Shown in pieces: positions 14,964 to 24,767 of a stretch of 26,081 nt of DNA. The translations under genes and the position numbers were made by a program. The notes beneath the pieces were generated by a model, which was not told the DNA's origin, searched no databases, and saw nothing but the letters and a program-made list of their open reading frames with translations. Source of the DNA: Actinomycetota bacterium (GTDB lineage Bacteria > Actinomycetota > Acidimicrobiia > Acidimicrobiales > Aldehydirespiratoraceae); the NCBI GenBank assembly GCA_012271125.1, contig JAAXHB010000003.1, forward strand, positions 1 to 26,081. Direction: 5' to 3'. Each line of letters opens with the position of its first letter. Position 1 is the stretch's first letter.

Positions 14964-14994
14964 ATTTGGGATAGATGAACTTGGGACAGATGAC
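14956..14994 (+). repeat. 15-bp tandem duplication spanning the nuoD stop and nuoH start
   Basis: ATAGATGAATTTGGG (14956-14970) is repeated as ATAGATGAACTTGGG (14971-14985), then partly as ACAGATGAC. Both full copies carry an ATG in the nuoH frame. The first reads Met-Asn-Leu-Gly-stop (TAG 14972-14974) and the second begins NuoH as MNLGQM. Confidence 0.85.
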
Positions 14995-16042
14995 GAGCGC
15001 AATGACCGACTTCGCCGGCGTGTTCGCCGAGCTGTCCTATTGGCAACAAACAACCGTGCGAGTTGTGCTTGGCCTAGCCGCCGTTTTGCTTGTCGCCGGA
15101 ACGCTCGTATATGCGCACCTGTTCAAAATGGTCAGCTTCATGCAAAGCCGCCTCGGCCCAATGGAAGCTGGCCCCTACGGGTCGTTGCAACTTCTCGCAG
15201 AAGTCGGCAAATTCATACAAAAAGAAGACATCATTCCCGCTCGCGCCGACCGATTCGTGTTCAAAGCCGCACCTTTCGTGGTGCTTGTGTCGACGTTCCT
15301 GCTAGTCGTCGTGCTGCCCGGCGGTCCCGACGCCTGGTTCATCTCCAACGACCTCGGCGTCTACCTAGCAATGGCCGTCAGCTCAGTATCAGTCATCGGC
15401 ATACTCATGGCCGGCTGGGGCTCGGCATCCAAGTACTCACTCATCGGCGGCCTGCGCGCTACCGGTCAGCTCATCGCCTATGAACTACCGCTGCTGTTAG
15501 CCGTCATTGGCGTCGTCATCCAGGCCGGCACAATGAACCTCCAAGGCATCGTCCTAGCCCAAGCCAACGGCTCCATGTTCGGATGGGACGCCATCGGCAA
15601 CCCCTTCATCATCACCCAATTCGTCGGCTTCGTCATCTTCATGATCGCCATGCAAGCCGAACTCACCCAAACCCCGTTCGACATGCCCGTCGCCGAATCT
15701 GAACTCGTCACCGGCTACATGACCGAATACTCCGGCCTGCGATTCCTGCTCTTTTTCATCGGCGAGTTCGCAACCGCCGGCGTGTTCTCCGCCATTGCCG
15801 CAGTGCTATTCCTTGGCGGCTGGTACATCCCTGGCCTTGACCCCACCGACAACCTTTTCAACCTCATCGGCCCACTCGTGCTCGTCGCCAAAGTCGTGCT
15901 GTTGTCGTTTCTGGTTTTCTGGTTTCGCTTCACGTTCCCACGCTTCCGTGAAGATCAGCTGCAACGCCTGGCGTGGAAATATTTGGTGCCGATTGCGCTC
16001 GCAAACATCGTCGTCACCGGCGTACTAAAGGTGCTTGTGTAA
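14975..16042 (+). CDS. nuoH: NADH-quinone oxidoreductase subunit H
   Basis: Membrane subunit (ND1 equivalent) that connects the quinone channel to the pumping arm; 355 residues with about eight to nine transmembrane helices. Conserved stretches include KMVSFMQSRLGPMEAGPYG, LAEVGKFIQKEDIIP, GLRATGQLIAYELPLLLAV and ELTQTPFDMPVAESELVTGYMTEYSG, the acidic loop lining the quinone cavity. WFRFTFPRFREDQL is the typical C-terminal loop. ATG 14975 directly follows the stop of a four-codon mini-ORF created by a 15-base tandem duplication; ATG 14990 is a possible alternative. In most actinobacteria nuoE, nuoF and nuoG lie between nuoD and nuoH; here they are absent. The stop overlaps nuoI by one base (TAATG). 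Confidence 0.96.
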   Translation: MNLGQMTSAMTDFAGVFAELSYWQQTTVRVVLGLAAVLLVAGTLVYAHLFKMVSFMQSRLGPMEAGPYGSLQLLAEVGKFIQKEDIIPARADRFVFKAAPFVVLVSTFLLVVVLPGGPDAWFISNDLGVYLAMAVSSVSVIGILMAGWGSASKYSLIGGLRATGQLIAYELPLLLAVIGVVIQAGTMNLQGIVLAQANGSMFGWDAIGNPFIITQFVGFVIFMIAMQAELTQTPFDMPVAESELVTGYMTEYSGLRFLLFFIGEFATAGVFSAIAAVLFLGGWYIPGLDPTDNLFNLIGPLVLVAKVVLLSFLVFWFRFTFPRFREDQLQRLAWKYLVPIALANIVVTGVLKVLV

Positions 16043-16584
16043 TGGCGTTAGTGCCGGGGATTCTCAAGGGTTTGGCGGTGACGGGAGCGACCGTGGCACG
16101 CACGGTGTTCCCCAAGCGCGGCATCAAGACGCTCATCCCGGCACCGTCCAAGGGCGCAGCGACGGTGCAATACCCACACGTCAAGGAGGCACCGCCGACA
16201 CGTGCCCGTGGCGTGATCGCGCTACATATCGAGAACTGCACGGCGTGCATGTTGTGTGCTCGTGAATGTCCCGACTGGTGTATCTACATCGAAGGCCACA
16301 AGGAAAAGGCACCACCTCGGCGAGCCGGTGGCAAGCCACGCCTGCGCAACAAGCTTGACCGTTTCGACATCGACTTTGCGTTGTGTATGTATTGCGGCAT
16401 TTGCGTAGAGGTATGCCCGTTCGAGGCGCTGTTTTGGAGTCCTGAATATGAGTACTCCGAGCCACGCATCGCCGACCTGCTACACGACCAGAGCCGCCTA
16501 GCCGACTGGATGGAGACAGTGCCGGAGTTCGAGGACTACGAGTCCGGTTCGACGGCTAAAAAACTGAAGGTGCCTCCCACATGA
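16042..16584 (+). CDS. nuoI: NADH-quinone oxidoreductase subunit I
   Basis: Ferredoxin-like subunit with two 4Fe-4S clusters (N6a and N6b); 180 residues. First motif: C66-x2-C69-x2-C72-x3-C76 (NCTACMLCARECP). Second motif: C115-x2-C118-x2-C121-x3-C125 (CMYCGICVEVCP). The N-terminal helix (1-25) matches the amphipathic segment that lies on the membrane. Without NuoG, these would be the most distal clusters encoded in the cluster, so an electron donor could dock here. ATG 16042 overlaps the nuoH stop by one base. The next gene begins 17 to 65 bases downstream, depending on its true start. Confidence 0.96.
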   Translation: MALVPGILKGLAVTGATVARTVFPKRGIKTLIPAPSKGAATVQYPHVKEAPPTRARGVIALHIENCTACMLCARECPDWCIYIEGHKEKAPPRRAGGKPRLRNKLDRFDIDFALCMYCGICVEVCPFEALFWSPEYEYSEPRIADLLHDQSRLADWMETVPEFEDYESGSTAKKLKVPPT

Positions 16585-16600
16585 GCTGGGTGAACGCGAA

Positions 16601-17188
16601 GTGTTGTTGGAGCTTGAAGGCGGTCAGGTGCCAATGGGGTTTGGCCACATGAGCGTCTTGGCGGCGGCGTCGGCTGATAGCGAGATTTTCGTAGCCCAAA
16701 ACGTCTTCTTCGGGATCATTGCGCTGGTAATGATCTACGCGGCACTGCGATGCGTCACCACCAAAAACGTCGTCCACGCTGCCTTGTGGCTGGTGCTAGT
16801 GCTGGCAGGTGCCGCCGCGCAGTTCATCTTGCTGGGCTCAGAGTTCGTAGCGGTCACCCAGGTGCTGGTTTATATAGGCGCGATCATCGTGTTGTTCCTG
16901 TTCGGGGTCATGCTCACCAAAGCATCGATGGGTGACGACGACTCCGTCGCCAAAGAAAAACACGCCATGGCAGCCCTAGTAGCGGTGCTTTTGGCAGCGG
17001 TGATGGGGATCGCTCTCATCGACAGCTTCTCAGACACCCGATTAGTAATCGACGAACCGCAACGTTTCGATATGGTCTCTGACGCCATCTTCAGCCAATA
17101 CATCATTGCCTTTGAAGCCGTGTCGGTGCTGTTGCTCGCCGCGCTGATTGGTGCCATCGTCGTGGCACGCAAGGACTCCTCGCCATGA
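16601..17188 (+). CDS. nuoJ: NADH-quinone oxidoreductase subunit J
   Basis: Membrane subunit (ND6 equivalent), up to 195 residues with five transmembrane helices. The conserved third helix region is clear: NVVHAALWLVLVLAGAAAQFILLGSEFVAVTQVLVYIGAIIVLFLFGVML, split by the pi-bulge region around the YIGAI motif. Start choice is uncertain. GTG 16601 is the longest option and lacks a ribosome binding site. ATG 16634 (MGFGHMSV) has AGG six bases upstream and is at least as likely. ATG 16649 is also possible. All precede the first helix, so the fold is unaffected. The stop overlaps nuoK (ATGA), indicating translational coupling. Confidence 0.93.
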   Translation: MLLELEGGQVPMGFGHMSVLAAASADSEIFVAQNVFFGIIALVMIYAALRCVTTKNVVHAALWLVLVLAGAAAQFILLGSEFVAVTQVLVYIGAIIVLFLFGVMLTKASMGDDDSVAKEKHAMAALVAVLLAAVMGIALIDSFSDTRLVIDEPQRFDMVSDAIFSQYIIAFEAVSVLLLAALIGAIVVARKDSSP

Positions 17189-17484
17189 TTTTGAACCAGT
17201 TCTTGCTGCTGGCTGCGGTGCTGTTTTGCATCGGCGTATACGGGGTGCTGGCTCGGCGTAACGGAATCCTGGTGCTGATGTCGGTGGAGATCATCTTGAA
17301 CTCTGTCAACATCAACCTCGTTGCCTTTGGCGCATTCCGTGACCATGTGGGCGGCGAAGTGTTCGCCCTGTTTGTCATCGCTGTAGCAGCAGCCGAAGTA
17401 GGCATCGGGCTAGCAATCGTGTTGCTGATATATCGCAACCGACGCAGCATCGACTTAACCCAAGCAAACCTTCTCAAGGGCTAG
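17185..17484 (+). CDS. nuoK: NADH-quinone oxidoreductase subunit K
   Basis: Small membrane subunit (ND4L equivalent), 99 residues with three transmembrane helices, the standard length. The two buried glutamates needed for proton transfer are present: Glu35 in MSVEIILNSVNINL and Glu71 in AAAEVGIGLAIVL. ATG 17185 overlaps the nuoJ stop by four bases. nuoL follows 10 bases after the stop. Confidence 0.96.
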   Translation: MILNQFLLLAAVLFCIGVYGVLARRNGILVLMSVEIILNSVNINLVAFGAFRDHVGGEVFALFVIAVAAAEVGIGLAIVLLIYRNRRSIDLTQANLLKG

Positions 17485-17494
17485 GGCAACGATC

Positions 17495-19677
<2,183 letters not shown>

Positions 19678-19678
<1 letters not shown>

Positions 19679-19728
19679 TGGATGTCACCGTGAAAAAAGT
19701 CAATTCAACTAAGGACGGCAATGACTGA
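19678..19728 (+). CDS. Possible 16-codon coupling micro-ORF between nuoL and nuoM
   Basis: ATG 19678 overlaps the nuoL stop (TAATG). The frame encodes MDVTVKKVNSTKDGND and stops at 19726-19728, eight bases past the first base of the nuoM ATG. It thus overlaps the gene on each side, as a translational-coupling leader would. However, nuoM also has its own AAGGA-type site, so the micro-ORF may be incidental. Confidence 0.25.
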
Positions 19729-21274
19729 TTTCCTAAACACTTGGGGCTTGACCCTCGTCATCTTTATCCCCCTCGTGGGCGTGATCGTGATGATGGCCGT
19801 GCCCGCCGCCAACGAAGCAGCCCACAAAGCACTGGCGCTGCTGGCGTCGCTGGTCACAGCACTCATCGGCGTGCTGTTGCTCATCGACTTCGATTACTCC
19901 CAAGCCGGCGCGCTGCAATACGCCGTCGACAAGCAATGGATCAACGTCATCAACAGCCGCTACATCCTCGGCGTCGACGGCATCTCGCTGCCACTTGTCG
20001 CTCTCACTCTGGCAGTCGTGCCGCTATGCATCGTCTACTCCTGGAAACACATCCCCAGCCCAGGCAACCCCAAAGCCTTCATGATCCTGATCCTTATTTT
20101 GGAAACGGGCATGGTCGGCACCTTCCTCGCGCAAGACCTGATCCTGTTCTTTGTGTTCTTCGAGGTCGTGCTGTTGCCGATGTTTTTCATGATCGGCGTC
20201 TGGGGCGGCGAGAACCGACGCTATGCGTCGCTGAAGTTTTTTCTGTTCACGCTGTTCGGCTCGGCGTTGATGCTGCTGTCGTTTTTGGCACTGTTTTTCT
20301 TGTCGACCGATGTGGGCACCGGCGAAGCGTTGCGCACCTTTGACATGCGGGTGCTAACCGAAGTCGCCGGCTCAGGAATAGTGCGAGGCACGCAGCTGTT
20401 CATCTTCGCGGGAATGTTCATCGGCTTCGGCGTGAAAGTGCCGATGTTTCCGTTTCACACTTGGCTGCCCGACGCCCACACCGAAGCACCAACGGTCGGC
20501 TCGGTCATTCTCGCTGCGGTGCTGCTAAAGCTCGGCACGTATGGCTTCGTGCGCATCGCCTTGCCAACGCTGCCCGATGCCGCGCAATCATGGGCACCCT
20601 GGATCGGCCTGCTCGCAGTCATCGGCATCATCTACGGAGCGTTGGGATGCCTCGCCCAGACCGACATGAAACGCCTGATCGCGTTCTCATCTGTGGCGCA
20701 CATGGGCTTTGTAATGCTGGGCATTTCCACCTTGACCGACTTCGGCATCAACGCCGCGCTGTTTGGCATGATCGCCCACGGGATCATCACCGGAATGTTG
20801 TTCTTTTTGGCAGGTTCGGTCAAGGAGCGCTACCACACGCTGGAAATCAACCGCCTCGGAGGGCTGCTCGCTCAAGCACCACGCATGGGTTGGATTTTGG
20901 GGTTCACGTCGATGGCGTCGCTGGGTTTGCCAGGTCTGGCGGGGTTCTGGGGCGAGTTTCCGGCAATTTTGTCGGCTTATAACCCTGCCGCGGGGCTGTC
21001 AGAGGAGCTGTTCCGGGTTTACATGGTGGTAGCGGCGGTGGGCACTGTGCTTGCTGCGGGCTATCTGTTATGGCTGCTACAGCGCACCGCTATGGGTGAA
21101 CCCAAGCCAGAGTTCGCCAACTCAGACGACATTCACGACGTCACCATGACCGAGTGGATCGCCTGGGCACCGCTGCTTGTCGCCATCGTCTTGTTCGGCG
21201 TGGCACCGGGGCTGATTTTCAACGTCACCGACCCAGCCGTTGTCGGTGCTCTAACCGCCTTCGTTGGCGGATAG
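19721..21274 (+). CDS. nuoM: NADH-quinone oxidoreductase subunit M
   Basis: Antiporter-like proton-pumping subunit (ND4 equivalent), 517 residues, about 14 transmembrane helices. Conserved segments include DLILFFVFFEVVLLPMFFMIG with the essential Glu, PMFPFHTWLPDAHTEAPTVGSVILAAVLLKLGTYG with the Lys in the discontinuous helix, and QTDMKRLIAFSSVAHMGFVMLG. A start at ATG 19721 is supported by AAGGAC seven bases upstream. The 33 bases between this gene and nuoN carry an AAAGGA site for nuoN. Confidence 0.96.
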   Translation: MTDFLNTWGLTLVIFIPLVGVIVMMAVPAANEAAHKALALLASLVTALIGVLLLIDFDYSQAGALQYAVDKQWINVINSRYILGVDGISLPLVALTLAVVPLCIVYSWKHIPSPGNPKAFMILILILETGMVGTFLAQDLILFFVFFEVVLLPMFFMIGVWGGENRRYASLKFFLFTLFGSALMLLSFLALFFLSTDVGTGEALRTFDMRVLTEVAGSGIVRGTQLFIFAGMFIGFGVKVPMFPFHTWLPDAHTEAPTVGSVILAAVLLKLGTYGFVRIALPTLPDAAQSWAPWIGLLAVIGIIYGALGCLAQTDMKRLIAFSSVAHMGFVMLGISTLTDFGINAALFGMIAHGIITGMLFFLAGSVKERYHTLEINRLGGLLAQAPRMGWILGFTSMASLGLPGLAGFWGEFPAILSAYNPAAGLSEELFRVYMVVAAVGTVLAAGYLLWLLQRTAMGEPKPEFANSDDIHDVTMTEWIAWAPLLVAIVLFGVAPGLIFNVTDPAVVGALTAFVGG

Positions 21275-21307
21275 CTGTTGTTGTCGTTAATAAAGGAACG
21301 ACACTAA

Positions 21308-22831
21308 ATGACCGCTGACGTCGTCAACATGATCGCATTCGTGCGTCCGCCAATTGACTGGCACGCACTAGCGCCTGAGCTGACCCTTCTTGGCTTCGGG
21401 GCGTTGTTGACCCTGATCGACATCGCCTGGCTCAACCGTGCCCGTGCCGCCTCAGTCGGGCTGGCTTCAATCGGCCTGCTAGCGGTGATGGTGCCGATCC
21501 TCACCCTCGCCACCGACGGCGCTGACCGTGAGCTGTTCGGCGGGGCATACGTGGTCGACAACTATGCGCTAATCATGAAGGCGATCTTCGTGCTCGCCGG
21601 CTATGTGGTCGTGCTGTTGTCGACCAACTACATCGCCGAGGGTGACTACTGGGAAAGCGAGTACTACCAGATGCTGCTTTCCGCGGTGCTGGGGATGCTC
21701 GTGATGGCGTCGGCTCGTGATTTGGTGACGATTTTCGTGGCGCTGGAGCTGCTGTCGATTCCGGCGTATCTGATGGCGGCGTGGCGCAAGCGTGACCTGC
21801 GCAGCAACGAGGCCGGGCTCAAGTACTACCTGATGGGCGTGTTCGCTTCGGCGGTGCTGCTTTACGGGCTGTCGCTTTTGTATGGGGCGACGGGGACGAC
21901 GTTGCTGTCGGGCATCGCCGATGCGGTTGCGTCGCCGGCGGTGACGACTCCGATGGCGGTGGTGACCCTTGGCATCGTGTTCGTGGTGGTCGGTTTCGGC
22001 TTCAAGGTGTCGGCGTTTCCGTTCCACACCTGGGCACCCGACACCTACGAGGGTGCGCCCACTCCGGTGACGGCGTTTTTGTCGGTGGCGTCTAAAGCGG
22101 CGGGCTTTGTGGCGTTGCTGAGCCTTGTATATGTGGGGTTCTGGGGGCGTAGCGACGTGTATCAGCCGCTCATGTGGGCACTCGCGGCGGCTTCGATGAC
22201 GGCTGGCAATCTGATGGCGTTGCGTCAACGCAACCTCGTGCGACTGCTGGCGTATTCGGGCGTGGCACAGGCGGGTTACATGTTGGCGCCGTTGGCGGTG
22301 GCGGGTGAGTCGGTTGCGACAGGCGACGACGCCTTGGCGGCGGTGGTGACGTATCTGGCGATCTATGCGGCGATGAACCTGGGTGCTTTCGCGGTGATCA
22401 TCGCCGTGGCACGGCGCACAGCTTCGGCTGAGCTGGACTCCTATCGGGGACTGTTCAGCTACGCCCCTGGACTTGCTGTTGCGATGACGATCTTCCTGAT
22501 GGCATTAGCGGGGATACCGCCGCTTGGCGGATGGTTCGCCAAGTTCGAGATTGTGCTGGCGCTGCTGTCGCCGGGCACTGCCTGGGGTGTGGCGCTGGGT
22601 GTGGTCGTGGCGGTGAACTCAGTCATTGCACTGTATTACTACGCCCGCATCGCCTCATACATGTGGGTGGAGACGCCTGTGGACGGCGCTGACACGTCAC
22701 GCCTGACGGTGCCGACATCTATATCGGCAGCGCTGGTGCTGACAGGCGCAGCGACGCTGGCATTTGGAATAGCGCCGCAGTGGGTGGGTCGCTTCACCGA
22801 TGTGTCGCTGCTGACGTCTGTCTTGGGCTGA
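21308..22831 (+). CDS. nuoN: NADH-quinone oxidoreductase subunit N
   Basis: Antiporter-like proton-pumping subunit (ND2 equivalent), 507 residues, about 14 transmembrane helices. Motifs: DLVTIFVALELLSIPAYLMAAW with the key Glu, RSNEAGLKYYLMGVFASAVLLYG, FKVSAFPFHTWAPDTYEGAPTPVTAFLSVASKAAGF, and RQRNLVRLLAYSGVAQAGYML. ATG 21308 has AAAGGA about nine bases upstream. It ends the nuo cluster. A methyltransferase of the complex I assembly family starts 34 bases downstream on the same strand. Confidence 0.96.
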   Translation: MTADVVNMIAFVRPPIDWHALAPELTLLGFGALLTLIDIAWLNRARAASVGLASIGLLAVMVPILTLATDGADRELFGGAYVVDNYALIMKAIFVLAGYVVVLLSTNYIAEGDYWESEYYQMLLSAVLGMLVMASARDLVTIFVALELLSIPAYLMAAWRKRDLRSNEAGLKYYLMGVFASAVLLYGLSLLYGATGTTLLSGIADAVASPAVTTPMAVVTLGIVFVVVGFGFKVSAFPFHTWAPDTYEGAPTPVTAFLSVASKAAGFVALLSLVYVGFWGRSDVYQPLMWALAAASMTAGNLMALRQRNLVRLLAYSGVAQAGYMLAPLAVAGESVATGDDALAAVVTYLAIYAAMNLGAFAVIIAVARRTASAELDSYRGLFSYAPGLAVAMTIFLMALAGIPPLGGWFAKFEIVLALLSPGTAWGVALGVVVAVNSVIALYYYARIASYMWVETPVDGADTSRLTVPTSISAALVLTGAATLAFGIAPQWVGRFTDVSLLTSVLG

Positions 22832-22865
22832 CCTCGACATTGGGGTAGTAACGCTTTCAGATATT

Positions 22866-23879
22866 TTGCAACAGCGGATCGCCGAGTCTGGGCCGCTGAG
22901 GGTTTCGCAATATGTAGACGCCTGTCTATACGACCCTGAGCACGGGTTTTTTACCTCTACTGGTGTGGCCGGTCGCCGTGGTGACTTCTTAACCTCTTCC
23001 GAAGTCGGGCCGCTGTTTGGAGTGGTGTTAGCGCAAGCAATAGACGACTGGTGGGGGGTGTTGGATGAGCCCGACGACTTCATCATCATCGACTGGGGTG
23101 CAGGTCCAGGAACGCTCGCTCGGTCCATCTTGGATGCCGAGCCACGATGTTTGCGTGCTGGTGCTTTGCGTTACATAGCCATCGAAATCTCCGACCCCCA
23201 ACGTCAGCAGCATCCGTCACATAAGAGCGTCACAAGCGTCAGAGCTCTAGATGGACGTAGCGGCACTGGAATCGTCATTGCTAATGAGTTGTTGGACAAT
23301 CTGCCCTTTGACATTGCAAGGTTTACGGCTGACGGTTGGCGTGAGCTGCGCGTCGACTGGAACGGTGACGAGTTTCACCTAGTTGAGTCGAAGTCATCGG
23401 GCTTGGATTTGGAGAGTTCTTTATTGGAGGGTTTACAGGTGGGAACAGAGGTGCCGGTGATGACTGGCGCGCAGAAGTGGTTGGAGCAGGCGTTGTTGGT
23501 TTTAGACGAGGGCTGGGTGGTTGCCTTTGACTATGGGGCAATGACCTCTGAACTGGCCGAGCGCGGTGGTTGGCTGCGCACGCATCGTCATCATCAAAGC
23601 GGCGGCTCGTGGCTGACCGACCCTGGCAGTTGTGACATCACCAGCGACGTCGCTTTTGATCAGCTGAGGCCCGCCCCTACCCATGTGATGCCCCAAGCCG
23701 ATTTCCTTAAGGCACACAGCATTGAGGAGCTAGTAGCTGAAGGTGCCGCTGCATGGAAGCGATCCGCAAGTGTCGGTGACCTGAACGCTCTAAAAGGTCG
23801 CAGTCGACTCCGTGAGGCCGAAGCGCTGCTTGATCCCGAAGGTTTGGGCGGGTTTTCCGTAGCGGGCTGGAAGATTTAA
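22866..23879 (+). CDS. SAM-dependent methyltransferase, MidA/NDUFAF7 family
   Basis: This 337-residue protein belongs to the COG1565 / Methyltransf_28 family. It shows the family's N-terminal YVDACLYDPEHGFFTS segment and GDFLTSSEVGPLFG (39-52). The SAM-binding glycine loop is DWGAGPGT (76-83), and the active-site-region motif is NELLDNLPFDI (140-150). The mitochondrial member NDUFAF7 (MidA) dimethylates an arginine of NDUFS2, the NuoD equivalent, and is needed for complex I assembly. Its position 34 bases after nuoN fits that role, but the target here is inferred. No ATG is available in frame near the N-terminus; TTG 22866 is the most plausible start, and the residues MQQRIAESGPL fit the family. 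Converges with the ABC permease gene. Confidence 0.88.
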   Translation: MQQRIAESGPLRVSQYVDACLYDPEHGFFTSTGVAGRRGDFLTSSEVGPLFGVVLAQAIDDWWGVLDEPDDFIIIDWGAGPGTLARSILDAEPRCLRAGALRYIAIEISDPQRQQHPSHKSVTSVRALDGRSGTGIVIANELLDNLPFDIARFTADGWRELRVDWNGDEFHLVESKSSGLDLESSLLEGLQVGTEVPVMTGAQKWLEQALLVLDEGWVVAFDYGAMTSELAERGGWLRTHRHHQSGGSWLTDPGSCDITSDVAFDQLRPAPTHVMPQADFLKAHSIEELVAEGAAAWKRSASVGDLNALKGRSRLREAEALLDPEGLGGFSVAGWKI

Positions 23880-23889
23880 CGCAAAGGTC

Positions 23890-23909
23890 AGCGCGAAATA
23901 ATTAGCGCT
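23890..23909. terminator. Weak hairpin between convergent genes
   Basis: AGCGC (23890-23894) can pair with GCGCT (23905-23909) around a ten-base AT-rich loop, in the 36-base gap between the convergent methyltransferase and permease genes. The stem is short and no T-run follows on either strand. It is only a tentative shared terminator. Confidence 0.2.
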
Positions 23910-23915
23910 AAAGAG

Positions 23916-24767
23916 TCATCTCCGGTTGGCGCGGGTGAAGCGCATTATTGACAGCGCCCCAAACACGACCGTGATGCCGATCATCCAAAAAACAGAAACC
24001 CAGATGTCGTTGCCGGCGTCGTAGCCGTTGAACAGTGCCCGAGAAGCGTTGGTGGCAATCGTGAATGGGTTCACGTCGGCGAACCAGTGAAGCGGACCCG
24101 GCATCGTCGACGGGTCAACAAAAGCCGACGACACAAATGTCAGCGGAAACATCCACAAAAAGCCGGCTGAGTTCATTGTCTCAACTGAGCCGACCGACAG
24201 ACCAAACAGTGCTTGAACCCAGCTGAAGGCGTAGGCAAATCCAAGCAGCAGAGCGCATGCGCCTAGTGCCGGCAGCCAACCACCTTCGAAGCGAAAGCCC
24301 ACTAAGAAGCCGACGAGGATCATCACGATAAAGCTCAAAATGTTGCGCACCAGGTCTGAAATTGTGCGCCCGATTATCACCGCCGGCTGGCTCATCGGCA
24401 GCGAGCGAAGGCGTTGGATCAGGCCTTTTGTCATGTCCTCAGCGATGCCGATTCCGGTGAAGCCTGATCCGAACAGCACCGTCTGGGCGAAGATGCCGGG
24501 CAGGAGATATTGGTCGTAGTCGTCGAAGCCTTCAACGCCGATGGAACCACCGAAGACGTATGAAAACAGCAACACAAACATGACCGGCTGGATCGTGGCG
24601 AAGATCAATACATCGATTGCGCGCGGGACGATGCGAAGATGCCGGCCTGCTTCGGTCCAAGAGTCACGCAGTATCCATATCGGTCCCTGCGGTGCCTCGC
24701 CAGCGCTGACTGAGCTGCTTTGAACGACGTCTTGTGCGACGGCTGTGCTGGTGTCGACGTTGCTCAT
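23916..24767 (-). CDS. ABC-2 type transporter permease, DrrB-like
   Basis: Membrane component of an ABC exporter, 283 residues, about six transmembrane helices. After a polar N-terminus of about 30 residues come LRDSWTEAGRHLRIVPRA and IQPVMFVLLFSYVFGGS, the DrrB/ABC2 entry segment. Next is DMTKGLIQRLRSLPMSQPAVIIGR, the hallmark cytoplasmic loop, and then several hydrophobic helices ending in MRFTRANRR. FVSSAFVDPSTMPGPLHWFADVNPFT is also typical. Start ATG 24767 overlaps the stop of the ATPase gene by four bases (ATGA), so the two are translationally coupled. DrrAB-type systems export daunorubicin-like compounds, other drugs or lipids; the substrate here is unknown. Confidence 0.92.
   Translation of the reverse strand: MSNVDTSTAVAQDVVQSSSVSAGEAPQGPIWILRDSWTEAGRHLRIVPRAIDVLIFATIQPVMFVLLFSYVFGGSIGVEGFDDYDQYLLPGIFAQTVLFGSGFTGIGIAEDMTKGLIQRLRSLPMSQPAVIIGRTISDLVRNILSFIVMILVGFLVGFRFEGGWLPALGACALLLGFAYAFSWVQALFGLSVGSVETMNSAGFLWMFPLTFVSSAFVDPSTMPGPLHWFADVNPFTIATNASRALFNGYDAGNDIWVSVFWMIGITVVFGALSIMRFTRANRR

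Noticed and set aside
21569..22228. 219-codon minus-strand frame opposite nuoN
   Set aside because: Arg/His/Gln-rich shadow with no motif, wholly inside nuoN.
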